The notes under the pieces: model-generated | Told to the model about the DNA's origin: nothing | The model's input: only the letters and a program-made list of their open reading frames with translations | The model's database searches: none | DNA from: Streptomyces sp. NBC_00287 | GTDB lineage: Bacteria; Actinomycetota; Actinomycetes; Streptomycetales; Streptomycetaceae | Direction of reading: 5' to 3' | Assembly (NCBI RefSeq): GCF_036173105.1 | Contig: NZ_CP108053.1 | Location: forward strand, 8,804,001-8,868,000 | Length of the DNA stretch: 64,000 nucleotides | Shown: positions 42,806-50,812 of the stretch, in pieces | Layout of the letters: each line of letters begins with the position of its first letter | Position numbering within the stretch: position 1 is the stretch's first letter | Made by a program: the position numbers and the translations under genes

Positions 42806-44647
42806 ATGCCGAATATTCGGGCACGTCTGCTCGCTGTTCTGGTTGTCCTTCTCGGATCCCTGACGGTGGCGGGAACCCCACCCGCCACCGCCGCGACCCT
42901 CCCCTTCGACGGCACGGCGCTCACCGTGTCCGACGGCCGCTTCATCGACGGCCACGGCCGCGAGGTCGTCCTGCGCGGCTACAACGTCTCCGGCGAGACC
43001 AAGCTCGCCGAGAACAACGGCCTGCCCTTCGCCTCGGTCGCCGACGCGAGGAAGTCCGCGACCGCGCTGCGCGCCCTAGGTGGCGGCAACTCCGTCCGCT
43101 TCCTGCTCTCCTGGGCCTACGCCGAACCCGTCCGCGGCCAGGTGAACACCGCCTACCTGTCCGCCGCCACCGCCCAGATCGGCGCCTTCCTCGACGCCGG
43201 CATCCGCGTCTACCCCGACTTCCACCAGGACCTCTACTCCCGCTGGCTCTTCGACGCGGACAGCTGGTACACCGGCGACGGCGCCCCCAAGTGGGCGGTG
43301 GACCTCGGTGACTACCCGGACGAGTACTGCGGGATCTGCCCCTTCTGGGGCCAGAACATCACCTCGAACGCGGCCGTGACGCAGGCGTCGTACGACTTCT
43401 GGCACAACACCTACGGTCTGCAGGACTCGTTCCTCGACACCGCCCAGAAGACGATGATGTACCTCAAACAGAACCTCACCGCCGACCGGTTCGCGGGCAT
43501 CGTCGGCTTCGACCCGTACAACGAACCCCACGCGGGCGTCTACGACTCCGGCCAGACCAGCCGGGCCTGGGAGAAGGACGTCCTGTGGCCCTTCTATGTG
43601 AAGTTCCGGGCGCGCATGGACGCGGCAGGCTGGCAGGACAAGCCCGCCTTTGTGGAGCCGAACCTCTTCTGGAACGCCAACCTCGACTTCCAGAAGCAGG
43701 AGGGCGGCCTGCTCGACGCCGGTCAGCTCGGACCGCGCTATGTCTTCAACACCCACTTCTACGACCAGAAGGCCATCTCCGGGATCTTCATGTGGGGCAA
43801 GGCCGAGGACGGGCAGTACGCCGGTGACTTCGGCACGGTCCGCGACCGGGCGGCGGCGACCCGGACCCCGGCGATCGTCAGCGAGTTCGGGCATCCGCTG
43901 GCCGGCTCGGTCTCCGACAAGGCCCCGACCGTCCTGAAGGCGATGTACCAGGCCCTCGACTCCCGGGTGAAGGGGGCGAGTTGGTGGTCGAACCCGTCGG
44001 GCTCGGGGCCGGTGCTGTCCGGCAGTCAGTGGCAGTGGGACATCTACAACGGCCGCCATCACGAGCTGATGAACGGCAACCCCGACAAGGTGCTCACCGC
44101 CGGGGACGCATGGAACGACGAGGACCTCTCCGCCGTACGCCTCGACGACTCGGGCACCCCCGCCCTGCGCCAGGACGCCCGCCTCCTGGACCGCGTCTAC
44201 CCGAGCGCGACCTCGGGCACGAACCTCGCCTTCACCTACGAGGACCGCTCCCGCGACGGCTCCACGACCCTGACCTGGAACCCGGTGCCCAGCTCCCTGC
44301 CCAATGTGTCCCGCCTGGTCGGCACCGGCCAGTACGGCCTACTGATGTGGCGCTCGAACAGCGCCTCGGCGCCGACCGAACTCCACCTCCCCGCGTCCTT
44401 CCCGACCGGTTCCACGACGGTCGTTTCCGACCTGGGCACGGCGTACTCCCCGCCGTCGTACACCTCGACGACCCCCGTCGCCGTGGCCCCCGAACCCGGC
44501 GGCACCGGCAGTCGCCGACTGCTGCTCACCGACACGGACTCCGGCGCGCTGCATTATGCGCTGGTGACCAACGGGGCCTCGTCCCCGTCGGCCGAGTTGC
44601 TGGCCGCGGCCCGCTCCGAGCTGACGGCATGGGCCGCCGGACAGTGA
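42806..44647 (+). CDS. Secreted GH5 glycoside hydrolase (endoglycosylceramidase-like)
   Basis: The 613-residue protein has a signal peptide (ending near TPPATAA), then a GH5 TIM barrel starting FIDGHGREVVLRGYNVSGE. The acid/base glutamate is E240 (DPYNEPHAG) and the nucleophile E360 (IVSEFGHP). About 180 C-terminal residues are beta-rich and probably form a small accessory domain. The overall pattern (RGYNVSG..., PDFHQDLYSR) is closest to endoglycoceramidase-like GH5 enzymes that cleave glycolipids, but cellulase-like activity cannot be excluded. GTG 42800 is an alternative start. No strong ribosome site is visible. Confidence 0.85.
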   Translation: MPNIRARLLAVLVVLLGSLTVAGTPPATAATLPFDGTALTVSDGRFIDGHGREVVLRGYNVSGETKLAENNGLPFASVADARKSATALRALGGGNSVRFLLSWAYAEPVRGQVNTAYLSAATAQIGAFLDAGIRVYPDFHQDLYSRWLFDADSWYTGDGAPKWAVDLGDYPDEYCGICPFWGQNITSNAAVTQASYDFWHNTYGLQDSFLDTAQKTMMYLKQNLTADRFAGIVGFDPYNEPHAGVYDSGQTSRAWEKDVLWPFYVKFRARMDAAGWQDKPAFVEPNLFWNANLDFQKQEGGLLDAGQLGPRYVFNTHFYDQKAISGIFMWGKAEDGQYAGDFGTVRDRAAATRTPAIVSEFGHPLAGSVSDKAPTVLKAMYQALDSRVKGASWWSNPSGSGPVLSGSQWQWDIYNGRHHELMNGNPDKVLTAGDAWNDEDLSAVRLDDSGTPALRQDARLLDRVYPSATSGTNLAFTYEDRSRDGSTTLTWNPVPSSLPNVSRLVGTGQYGLLMWRSNSASAPTELHLPASFPTGSTTVVSDLGTAYSPPSYTSTTPVAVAPEPGGTGSRRLLLTDTDSGALHYALVTNGASSPSAELLAAARSELTAWAAGQ

Positions 44648-44706
44648 CCGTTTGACCCTCCCCTTACGTCAGGCTGCACGCTGTATCCCGACGAAAGGGC
44701 AGGTGA

Positions 44707-45486
44707 ATGAGTTACTCCGTGGGGCAGGTCTCGTCCTTCGCCGGGGTCACCGTGCGCACGCTGCACCACTACGACCGGGCGGGACTGCTCTCGCCCAGTG
44801 GCCGCAGCGGCGCCGGTTACCGGCTGTACAGCGACAGCGACCTGGCCCGGCTCCAACAGATCCTCTTCTATCGCGAACTCGGCTTCTCCCTCGACGAGAT
44901 CGCCGAGATCCTCAAGGACCCGCAGGCCAACGCCGTAGTGTATCTGCGGTCCCGGCTACGGCAGTTGAGCGAGGAGATCGGCCGTCTCCAGCGGCTGACC
45001 GAGGTTGCCGAGCAGGCCATCGAGGTCCAGCAGACGGGGGTGTCCCTCACCCCCGAGGAGCGCTTCGAGGTCTTCGGCGAGATCAGCTTCGACCTCAGCT
45101 ATGCCACCGAGGCGCAGCTCAAGTGGCAGGACTCCGGCGGGCAGCGGGAGTCGATGGCCCGCGCCGCCGCCCACAGCAAGGAGGACTGGCGGCAGCTCAT
45201 GGGCCAGGCCGCGGCCTGGCGCGGGGAACTCCTCGCCGCCTTCGACGAGGGGGAACCGGCGGACGGGGAGCGGGCCATGGACCTCGCCGAGGAGCACCGG
45301 CTGCACATCGCCCGTTGGTTCACCACCTGCCCGCCGGACATGCATGGCCGTATCGCGGACGACTTCGCCGCCGATCCGCGGGCCTTCGCGCTGGTCGTCC
45401 CGCCGTCCCAGCAGCGGCCGGGGCTGGCGGCCTATCTGTGCAAGGCCGTTCACGCGAACGCGGCACGCCGGGCGGTGACCGAATGA
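44707..45486 (+). CDS. MerR-family regulator, TipA-like
   Basis: The 259-residue protein has an N-terminal MerR winged helix (SVGQVSSFAGVTVRTLHHYD, AGYRLYSDSDLARLQQILF), a coiled-coil helix, and a C-terminal TipAS-type ligand domain (SKEDWRQLMGQAA, LAEEHRLHIARWF, PPDMHGRIADDF). TipA-type activators respond to peptide antibiotics or other drugs and twist promoters with long spacers. A TTGACC element at 44652 may be the -35 of such a promoter. It is coupled by ATGA to the glycosyltransferase gene, whose product it probably controls. Confidence 0.88.
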   Translation: MSYSVGQVSSFAGVTVRTLHHYDRAGLLSPSGRSGAGYRLYSDSDLARLQQILFYRELGFSLDEIAEILKDPQANAVVYLRSRLRQLSEEIGRLQRLTEVAEQAIEVQQTGVSLTPEERFEVFGEISFDLSYATEAQLKWQDSGGQRESMARAAAHSKEDWRQLMGQAAAWRGELLAAFDEGEPADGERAMDLAEEHRLHIARWFTTCPPDMHGRIADDFAADPRAFALVVPPSQQRPGLAAYLCKAVHANAARRAVTE

Positions 45487-46670
45487 GGATCCTGATCGCC
45501 GCTGCCGGATCACGCGGCGACGTCGCGCCCTACACCGGACTCGGCGCCGCCCTGCGACAGGCCGGGCACGAGGTCGCCCTCGCCACGACGGACGCCTTCG
45601 CACCCCTGGCCCGGGCGGCGGGACTGGGGTTCCGTAGCCTGCCCAGTCGCCCCGAACCCCACGGCGACGTCTCGGACAAGCGGGAACTGATGCGCGCCGC
45701 GTCCGCCTTCGTCACCGAGCTGGGGCAGGGTTTCGCCGAGGTGCTGGCCCCGGACACGGACCTGCTCCTGCTGTCGGCCACCACCGCCCCGCTCGGCTGG
45801 CAGCTGGCCGAGGCCACGGGCGTGCGGACCGCCGGGGCCTATGTCGTACCGGCCCACCCGACCGGCGACTTCCCACCCGTCGTCATGGGCGAGCGCTCGC
45901 TGGGCCGCCTCGGCAACCGTACGGCGGGACGCTTCGCGCTGCGCATGGCCGACCGCGTCTACCGGCAGGGCGTCACCGACCTCCGTGACCGCCTGGGCCT
46001 GCCGCCTCTCGCGCCCGCCGCGATGCGCAGGCGGCAGGAACAGGCGAACTGGCCCGTCCTGTACGGCTTCAGCACGGCTCTCGTGCCCCGCCCGGCCGAC
46101 TGGCGGCCCGGCCTCGACGTCGTCGGCACCTGGGAGCCGTACGTCGCTGCCGGCGCCGCGCTGCCCACCGAGCTGGAGGACTTCCTGGCCGCCGGGCCCC
46201 GGCCGGTGTTCATCGGGTTCGGGAGCATGGCGGGCGGCGTTGGGGAGCGGCTGAGCGAGATCGCGGTGGGGGCGCTCAGGCGTGCCGGGTTGCGTGGGGT
46301 CCTGCAGATGGACGGCCCCGCGGGCGACGACATCCTCACCATCGGCGACGTACCGCACGCGCTGCTGTTCCCGCGCCTGGCCGCCGTCGTCCACCACGCG
46401 GGCGCGGGCACCACCGCCGCCGCGCTGCGCGCCGCAGTCCCCGCCGTCCCGGTCCCGGTGGCGGCCGACCAGCCCTTCTGGGCCGGTCGGCTCGCCGCGC
46501 TCGGCGCCGCCGCCGCGCCGATCCCCTTCGCGGCCCTCACCGAAGAGCGGCTGGCGGAGGCGCTGCGCGAGGTCGTGCGCCGGCAGGCCTACGCCCGCGC
46601 CGTCACGGAAGCCGCACAGCACATGGCGACCGAGGACGGCGTGGGCGCGGCGGTGAAGGCCCTGACCTGA
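45483..46670 (+). CDS. Macrolide-type (MGT, GT1) glycosyltransferase
   Basis: The 395-residue GT-B enzyme has N-terminal IAAAGSRGDVAPYTGLG, central PVFIGFGSMAG, and the nucleotide-sugar motif HHAGAGTTAAALRAAVPAVP followed by DQPFWAGRLAALG. Such enzymes glycosylate macrolides, sterols or flavonoids, often as inactivation. It is translationally coupled to a TipA-like drug-sensing regulator, which supports a detoxification role. It resembles the protein at 49222-50442 in the same motifs. The stop abuts the convergent beta-propeller gene in a TGATCA junction. Confidence 0.87.
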   Translation: MRILIAAAGSRGDVAPYTGLGAALRQAGHEVALATTDAFAPLARAAGLGFRSLPSRPEPHGDVSDKRELMRAASAFVTELGQGFAEVLAPDTDLLLLSATTAPLGWQLAEATGVRTAGAYVVPAHPTGDFPPVVMGERSLGRLGNRTAGRFALRMADRVYRQGVTDLRDRLGLPPLAPAAMRRRQEQANWPVLYGFSTALVPRPADWRPGLDVVGTWEPYVAAGAALPTELEDFLAAGPRPVFIGFGSMAGGVGERLSEIAVGALRRAGLRGVLQMDGPAGDDILTIGDVPHALLFPRLAAVVHHAGAGTTAAALRAAVPAVPVPVAADQPFWAGRLAALGAAAAPIPFAALTEERLAEALREVVRRQAYARAVTEAAQHMATEDGVGAAVKALT

Positions 46671-47921
46671 TCAGCCGCCCGCGGGGGAGGTCCAGTCGGA
46701 CTCGACATGGCCGAGCCGGACGCGCTGGGGATGGTCGCCGACCGGGACCGACACCTGCTTCTGCCCGGTGGCGAAGTCGATGGCCGTGACCTGGTCGGTG
46801 CCGCTCTCGGAGACCACGCAGGACTTGCCGTCGCCGCTGACCGTCGCCCAGTACGGCTTGGCGGCGGTGACCAGGGGGCCCTCCTGGAGGGTGGCGCGGT
46901 CGACCACGGTCGCGTAGTCGTCCATCGTGCCCGCGACACACAGCTTGCGGCCGTCGGGGCTCATCGAAATGCCGTGGTGGCGCGAGTCGTTGACGAACGT
47001 GGTGCGGTCGTCGCTGGTCGCCGGGTTCTTCGGCAGGGTCTTGGTGCGGACGATCTTGTCGGTGGCGAGGTCGTACTCGAAGAGGCCGTTGAAGAACGAG
47101 ACTTGGAAGTACAGCTTGGACTCGTCCGGCGAGAACACGGCGGGGCGGACCGCGTCGGAGTAGTCGGTGAGGCCGATCGCGTCGAGTCGCTGCCGCATGT
47201 CGATGACCTTGACCCGCTGATACGTGGTCGCGTCGACGACCGTGATGTACCGGTTGCCCTTCGTCCAGTCCAGCCAGGGGGCGTCGGTCTGTGTGTTCAC
47301 ATCGCCGATGCCCATGTTGTAGATGTACTTGCCGTCCTGCGTGAAGATGTTCTCGTGCGGCTTGTCGCCGGTGGCGAACTTGCCGAGCTCCTTCCCGGAC
47401 ACGATGTCCAGCACATGCACGGTGTTGGAGGTCGAGGCCGATACCGCGACCCGCTTGCCGTCGGGGGAGACGGCCATGTGGTCGGAGCGGTAACCCGACA
47501 CGGGGAAGCGCCAGTTGATGGCCCCGGTGGCCAGGTCGATGGAGACGACGTCGGCGAAGCTCGGCCGGGAGACGACCACCGAAGAGCCGTCCGGCGTGGA
47601 GTACATGTCGTCGACGAACTGGTCGTGGCCCTCGCCGACGCTGTTGCGGATCGCCATGAAGTAGATCCACTTGATCGGATCGGCGTTGATCTCCGCCATC
47701 CGCTGGTCCTTGTCGGGGATGACGTTGATCCGCCCGATCTTCGCGAAGTCACCGCTGGAGCGGATGACATCGGCGGTCCCGTCCCAGTTGTTGCCGACGA
47801 ACAGCACCTCGCGCAGGGCGGCGGCGTCGGGGGCCGCCGAGGCGGCGGTCGCGGGAGCGGTGACGGTCAGGGCGAGGGCGGCGGCGACGGCACAGAGGTG
47901 CCTGGTTCTGATGACAGGCAT
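46671..47921 (-). CDS. Secreted YVTN/YncE-like beta-propeller protein
   Basis: The 416-residue protein has a signal peptide (ending ATAASA|AP) and about seven beta-propeller blades of the YncE type (TPDGSSVVVSRPSFADVVSID, SPDGKRVAVSASTSNTVHVLD, SPDGRKLCVAGTMDDYATVVD, each quoted in part). No catalytic residues are recognised. Such proteins bind ligands or DNA/protein outside the cell. It is divergent from a TetR regulator, and a CTTACT-AGTAAG operator lies in the shared region, so the TetR protein probably controls it. Confidence 0.8.
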   Translation of the reverse strand: MPVIRTRHLCAVAAALALTVTAPATAASAAPDAAALREVLFVGNNWDGTADVIRSSGDFAKIGRINVIPDKDQRMAEINADPIKWIYFMAIRNSVGEGHDQFVDDMYSTPDGSSVVVSRPSFADVVSIDLATGAINWRFPVSGYRSDHMAVSPDGKRVAVSASTSNTVHVLDIVSGKELGKFATGDKPHENIFTQDGKYIYNMGIGDVNTQTDAPWLDWTKGNRYITVVDATTYQRVKVIDMRQRLDAIGLTDYSDAVRPAVFSPDESKLYFQVSFFNGLFEYDLATDKIVRTKTLPKNPATSDDRTTFVNDSRHHGISMSPDGRKLCVAGTMDDYATVVDRATLQEGPLVTAAKPYWATVSGDGKSCVVSESGTDQVTAIDFATGQKQVSVPVGDHPQRVRLGHVESDWTSPAGG

Positions 47922-48005
47922 GAGTGCGCTCTCCTAGGGCGGCGAGGGGTGTATGGCGTGTGCATGCCAAGCTGGAATCTGAATACGGGGTCGTTCAGAG
48001 TTTGA

Positions 48006-48021
48006 CTTACTGGAAAGTAAG
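48006..48021. promoter_or_regulatory. Inverted-repeat operator between beta-propeller and TetR genes
   Basis: CTTACT-GGAA-AGTAAG is a perfect 6-bp inverted repeat with a 4-bp spacer, placed between the divergent genes at 47921 and 48091. TTACTGG...AGTAA palindromes are typical TetR-family sites, so autoregulation and control of the propeller gene are likely. Confidence 0.6.
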
Positions 48022-48090
48022 GAGCGATGGCCCTTCTCCACAAGACTGCGTACACGACAAAATGGCGAACAGCTGAGGAGAGGAGGGACG

Positions 48091-48753
48091 TTGGCGGGCA
48101 GGCTCAGGGCGCCGACCGGCCGCTACGGCGGCAAGTCGGCGGAGGAACGCAAGGCCGATCGCCATCGCCGCTTCCTGGACGCCGCGCTCCAGCTCTTCGG
48201 GGACACCCCCGGCTACCGCGCCACCACCGTCGCGGCGCTCAGCGAGGCGGCCGGCCTTTCGACGCGCCAGTTCTACGAGGAGTTCCGCACCCTGGAGGAC
48301 GTCCTCGCGGCCCTCCACCTCCAGGTCAACGGGTGGGCGGAGGAGGCCGTCCTGGCTGCGGCGGCCGACGCGGAGGGCCTGCCGCTCGCCGAGCGCGCCG
48401 CCGTGATCTTCCGCGCGTACGCCGCGAACGTCACCTCCGACCCGCGCCGCGTCCGCATCACCTTCGTCGAGATCATCGGCGTCAGCCCCCGCCTGGAGGA
48501 GCAGCGCCTCGCCCGCCGCGCCCGCTGGGTCGACCTCGTCTGCAGCGAGGTGGCGTCCGCGGTCGCCCGTGGGGAGGCGGCGCCGCACGACTACCGTCTC
48601 AGCGCGACCGCGTTCATCGGCAGCGTCAACGGGCTGCTGCACGACTGGAGCGCCGGCTGGGTGGACGCGACCCTCGATGAGGTCGTCGACGAACTCGTCC
48701 GCCTCCTCCTGGGCATCCTCCATCCGGCGGGGCCGCGGCTCACCGCCCCCTGA
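48091..48753 (+). CDS. TetR-family transcriptional regulator
   Basis: The 220-residue protein has a TetR helix-turn-helix (RRFLDAALQLFGDTPGYRAT, VAALSEAAGLSTRQFYEEF) and a helical C-terminal ligand domain. The start is TTG 48091 after GAGAGGAGGG. The perfect palindrome at 48006 is its likely binding site, and the divergent secreted propeller gene its likely target. The inducer is unknown. Confidence 0.87.
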   Translation: MAGRLRAPTGRYGGKSAEERKADRHRRFLDAALQLFGDTPGYRATTVAALSEAAGLSTRQFYEEFRTLEDVLAALHLQVNGWAEEAVLAAAADAEGLPLAERAAVIFRAYAANVTSDPRRVRITFVEIIGVSPRLEEQRLARRARWVDLVCSEVASAVARGEAAPHDYRLSATAFIGSVNGLLHDWSAGWVDATLDEVVDELVRLLLGILHPAGPRLTAP

Positions 48754-48777
48754 CGACGGTTCCGGGCCCCGCCGGGG

Positions 48778-49110
48778 TCAGTCGTTGTCGTTCTTCTCGC
48801 TCTCGTCGTCCGCCACGCTGCTGAGGACCTTGAAGTCCTTGTCGAGGTGGACGTCGGTCTGCTTGCCACTGCCGAGGGTGACCTCGACCTCGTAATAGCC
48901 CTCTTCGTCGCCGACCTCGGTGTCGGTGACCTTGCCGCCACCGGTGTGCTCCAGCGCGGCGGCGCTCGCCCGCTCCAGCGCGCTGCCCGTGATGGGCTTC
49001 TCCGTCTCGGAGTCGTCCCCGCCGACCGTGGCCAGGGCGATTCCGGTGCCGCCGCCGATGAGTGCGGCCGAGGCCACGCCCGCGACGATCCACTTGCCCT
49101 TGCGCTTCAT
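48778..49110 (-). CDS. Small membrane-anchored PepSY-domain protein
   Basis: The 110-residue protein starts with an uncleaved or lipobox-free hydrophobic segment (KWIVAGVASAALIGGGTGI). A PepSY-like alpha/beta repeat follows (ALERASAAALEHTGGGKVTDTEV, part quoted; then YYEVEVTLGSGKQTDVHLD) and an acidic tail (DDESEKNDND). PepSY proteins often inhibit proteases or sense signals outside the cell. ATG 49110 is chosen because GGGAG lies 5 nt upstream. It is probably a single-gene transcript. Confidence 0.75.
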   Translation of the reverse strand: MKRKGKWIVAGVASAALIGGGTGIALATVGGDDSETEKPITGSALERASAAALEHTGGGKVTDTEVGDEEGYYEVEVTLGSGKQTDVHLDKDFKVLSSVADDESEKNDND

Positions 49111-49221
49111 GTCCACTCCCTGTGCCGCGCGGTGCGGTGCCGCCCTGTCGTACGGTCCGACCTGCGCTTCCAGGATGCGCTCCGCTCGCTGAACGCACGC
49201 TGAACGAAGCTGAACAGCGAT

Positions 49222-50442
49222 TCAGCCGAGCCGGTTCACCGCATCGAGCACGGGAGCCACGCCGTCCTCGGCGCGCAGCCCCTCGGCCAGGGCCCGGGCG
49301 CGGCGGCCGTACGACGGGTCGCCGGCCGCCTGCCCTACGGCCGCCGTCAGCGCCTGAGCGGTGAGCTTCCGCAACGGCACAGCGCGCGGCGCCACACCGA
49401 GCTTGACCAGCCGCTCCGCCCAGAACCCCTCGTCGAACTGGATCGGCACCGGTACGGCCGGCACCCCGGCCCGCAGTCCCGCCGCGGTCGTGCCCGCGCC
49501 CGCGTGATGGACCACGGCGGCCATCCGTGGGAACAGCGCGGAGTGCGGCACCTCGTCGACGGACAGCATGTCGGCGCCGTCGGCCTCAAGACCGCCCCAC
49601 CCCCGCTGGATCACCCCGCGCAGCCCGGCCCGCCGCAGCGCCCGCACGATCTGGGCACTGAGCCCACGAGGATCGGGCACGGTCGCGCTGCCCAGGCCCA
49701 CGAAGACCGGCGGATCGCCCGCGTCGAGGAAGTCCTCGAGCTCGGCGGACAGTTGGGGGGCGCGGTCGTACGGCCACCAGTACCCGCTCACGTCGAGACC
49801 GCGGGGCCAGTCCCTCGGGCGCGGCACGACCAGCGGGCTGAAGCCGTGGAGTACGGGCAGCTCCTCGCGGGCGCCGGAGGTGCGGGACAGTCCGAGCCGG
49901 GTCCGCACCGACGGCAGCGTCGACGCGAAGATGCGGTCCATCACGAGGTTCACGCCGTGTCCGGCGACGCGGTTTGCGACGGGGCCCAGGGAACCGCCGC
50001 CGAGCACGGCGGGCGCGAACTCCCGGGTGGGGGCGACGGGCTGGAGGTAGACGCCCAGGGCGGGCAGCCGCAGCCCCTCGGCGATGGTCCGCCCGAGCGG
50101 TGCCAGCGAGCTGGACAGCAGCAGTACGTCACTTTCGCGTGCCGCCGCCACCAGATCGTCCGTCATCTTCCCCACCACCGCCCGCGCCAGCGCCGAGACC
50201 CGCATCAGCTTCCCGACGCCGGTCGCACTGCGATGCAGCCCGCGCCCGCGGGAGGACTCCAGCTCGGCCCGCGGATCGACGGGCAGGGGATGGAACCGCA
50301 GCTCCGAGCCCGCCACCAGTCGCTCGAAGCAGCCATGGGTGACCAGGGTGACCTGATGTCCCGCCCGGGCCAGTGCATGCCCCAGACCGGTGTAGGGGGC
50401 CACATCGCCCCGGGAGCCCGCCGTCATGATCGCTACGCGCAC
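49222..50442 (-). CDS. Macrolide-type (MGT, GT1) glycosyltransferase
   Basis: The 406-residue GT-B enzyme has IMTAGSRGDVAPYTGLG at the start, PVFVGLGSATV, and the donor-binding HHAGAGTTAAGLRAGVPAVP with DEGFWAERLVKLG. It shares these blocks with the enzyme at 45483. It lies downstream of the ctaD and small membrane protein genes on the same strand (31-bp gap), so it may be read from the same transcript. The acceptor is unknown. Confidence 0.86.
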   Translation of the reverse strand: MRVAIMTAGSRGDVAPYTGLGHALARAGHQVTLVTHGCFERLVAGSELRFHPLPVDPRAELESSRGRGLHRSATGVGKLMRVSALARAVVGKMTDDLVAAARESDVLLLSSSLAPLGRTIAEGLRLPALGVYLQPVAPTREFAPAVLGGGSLGPVANRVAGHGVNLVMDRIFASTLPSVRTRLGLSRTSGAREELPVLHGFSPLVVPRPRDWPRGLDVSGYWWPYDRAPQLSAELEDFLDAGDPPVFVGLGSATVPDPRGLSAQIVRALRRAGLRGVIQRGWGGLEADGADMLSVDEVPHSALFPRMAAVVHHAGAGTTAAGLRAGVPAVPVPIQFDEGFWAERLVKLGVAPRAVPLRKLTAQALTAAVGQAAGDPSYGRRARALAEGLRAEDGVAPVLDAVNRLG

Positions 50443-50473
50443 GACGGCCAGTATGGCCCCCGGAGCCGCCTCC

Positions 50474-50812
50474 TCAACGCAGCGCGACGACGATTCCCGC
50501 CACCGCCATGACCGCGGCGCACAGCAACAGGCCTCTCCCGAGCAGCCGACGCCGCATGGCCCGGTACCGCTCCTCGTACTCGGCCCGCAACTCCTCGGCC
50601 CGCTCCGCCGTACGCTGCCACGACAGCCGCGCGAGTGCCATGTACTCCGACTCGAACCGCCGCTCCACCTCCACCCGCTGAGCCTCCGTCAGCCAGGGGG
50701 CCAGTGGAACGCAGAAGCGTTCGGCGGCGGTGCGGCCCTCCTCGCGGGTGGCGGCGACGAGCAGATAGCCCTCGATCTGGCCGACGAGCCCACGGCCCTC
50801 CATGGCCGTCAC
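50474..50812 (-). CDS. Small C-terminally anchored coiled-coil protein
   Basis: The 112-residue protein has a helical, charged middle (EVERRFESEYMALARLSWQRTAE, part quoted; then AEELRAEYEERYRAM) predicted to form a coiled coil. A single C-terminal membrane helix (GLLLCAAVMAVAGIVVALR) follows, so the bulk faces the cytosol. GTG 50812 overlaps the ctaD stop (GTGA); ATG 50803 is an alternative. I do not recognise a family, but coupling to ctaD suggests an accessory or assembly role for that oxidase subunit. Confidence 0.65.
   Translation of the reverse strand: MTAMEGRGLVGQIEGYLLVAATREEGRTAAERFCVPLAPWLTEAQRVEVERRFESEYMALARLSWQRTAERAEELRAEYEERYRAMRRRLLGRGLLLCAAVMAVAGIVVALR

Noticed and set aside
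44652..44690. MerR/TipA-type promoter with long spacer before 44707
   Set aside because: A TTGACC element is visible, but the matching -10 and a symmetric operator are not convincing, so no separate feature was made.
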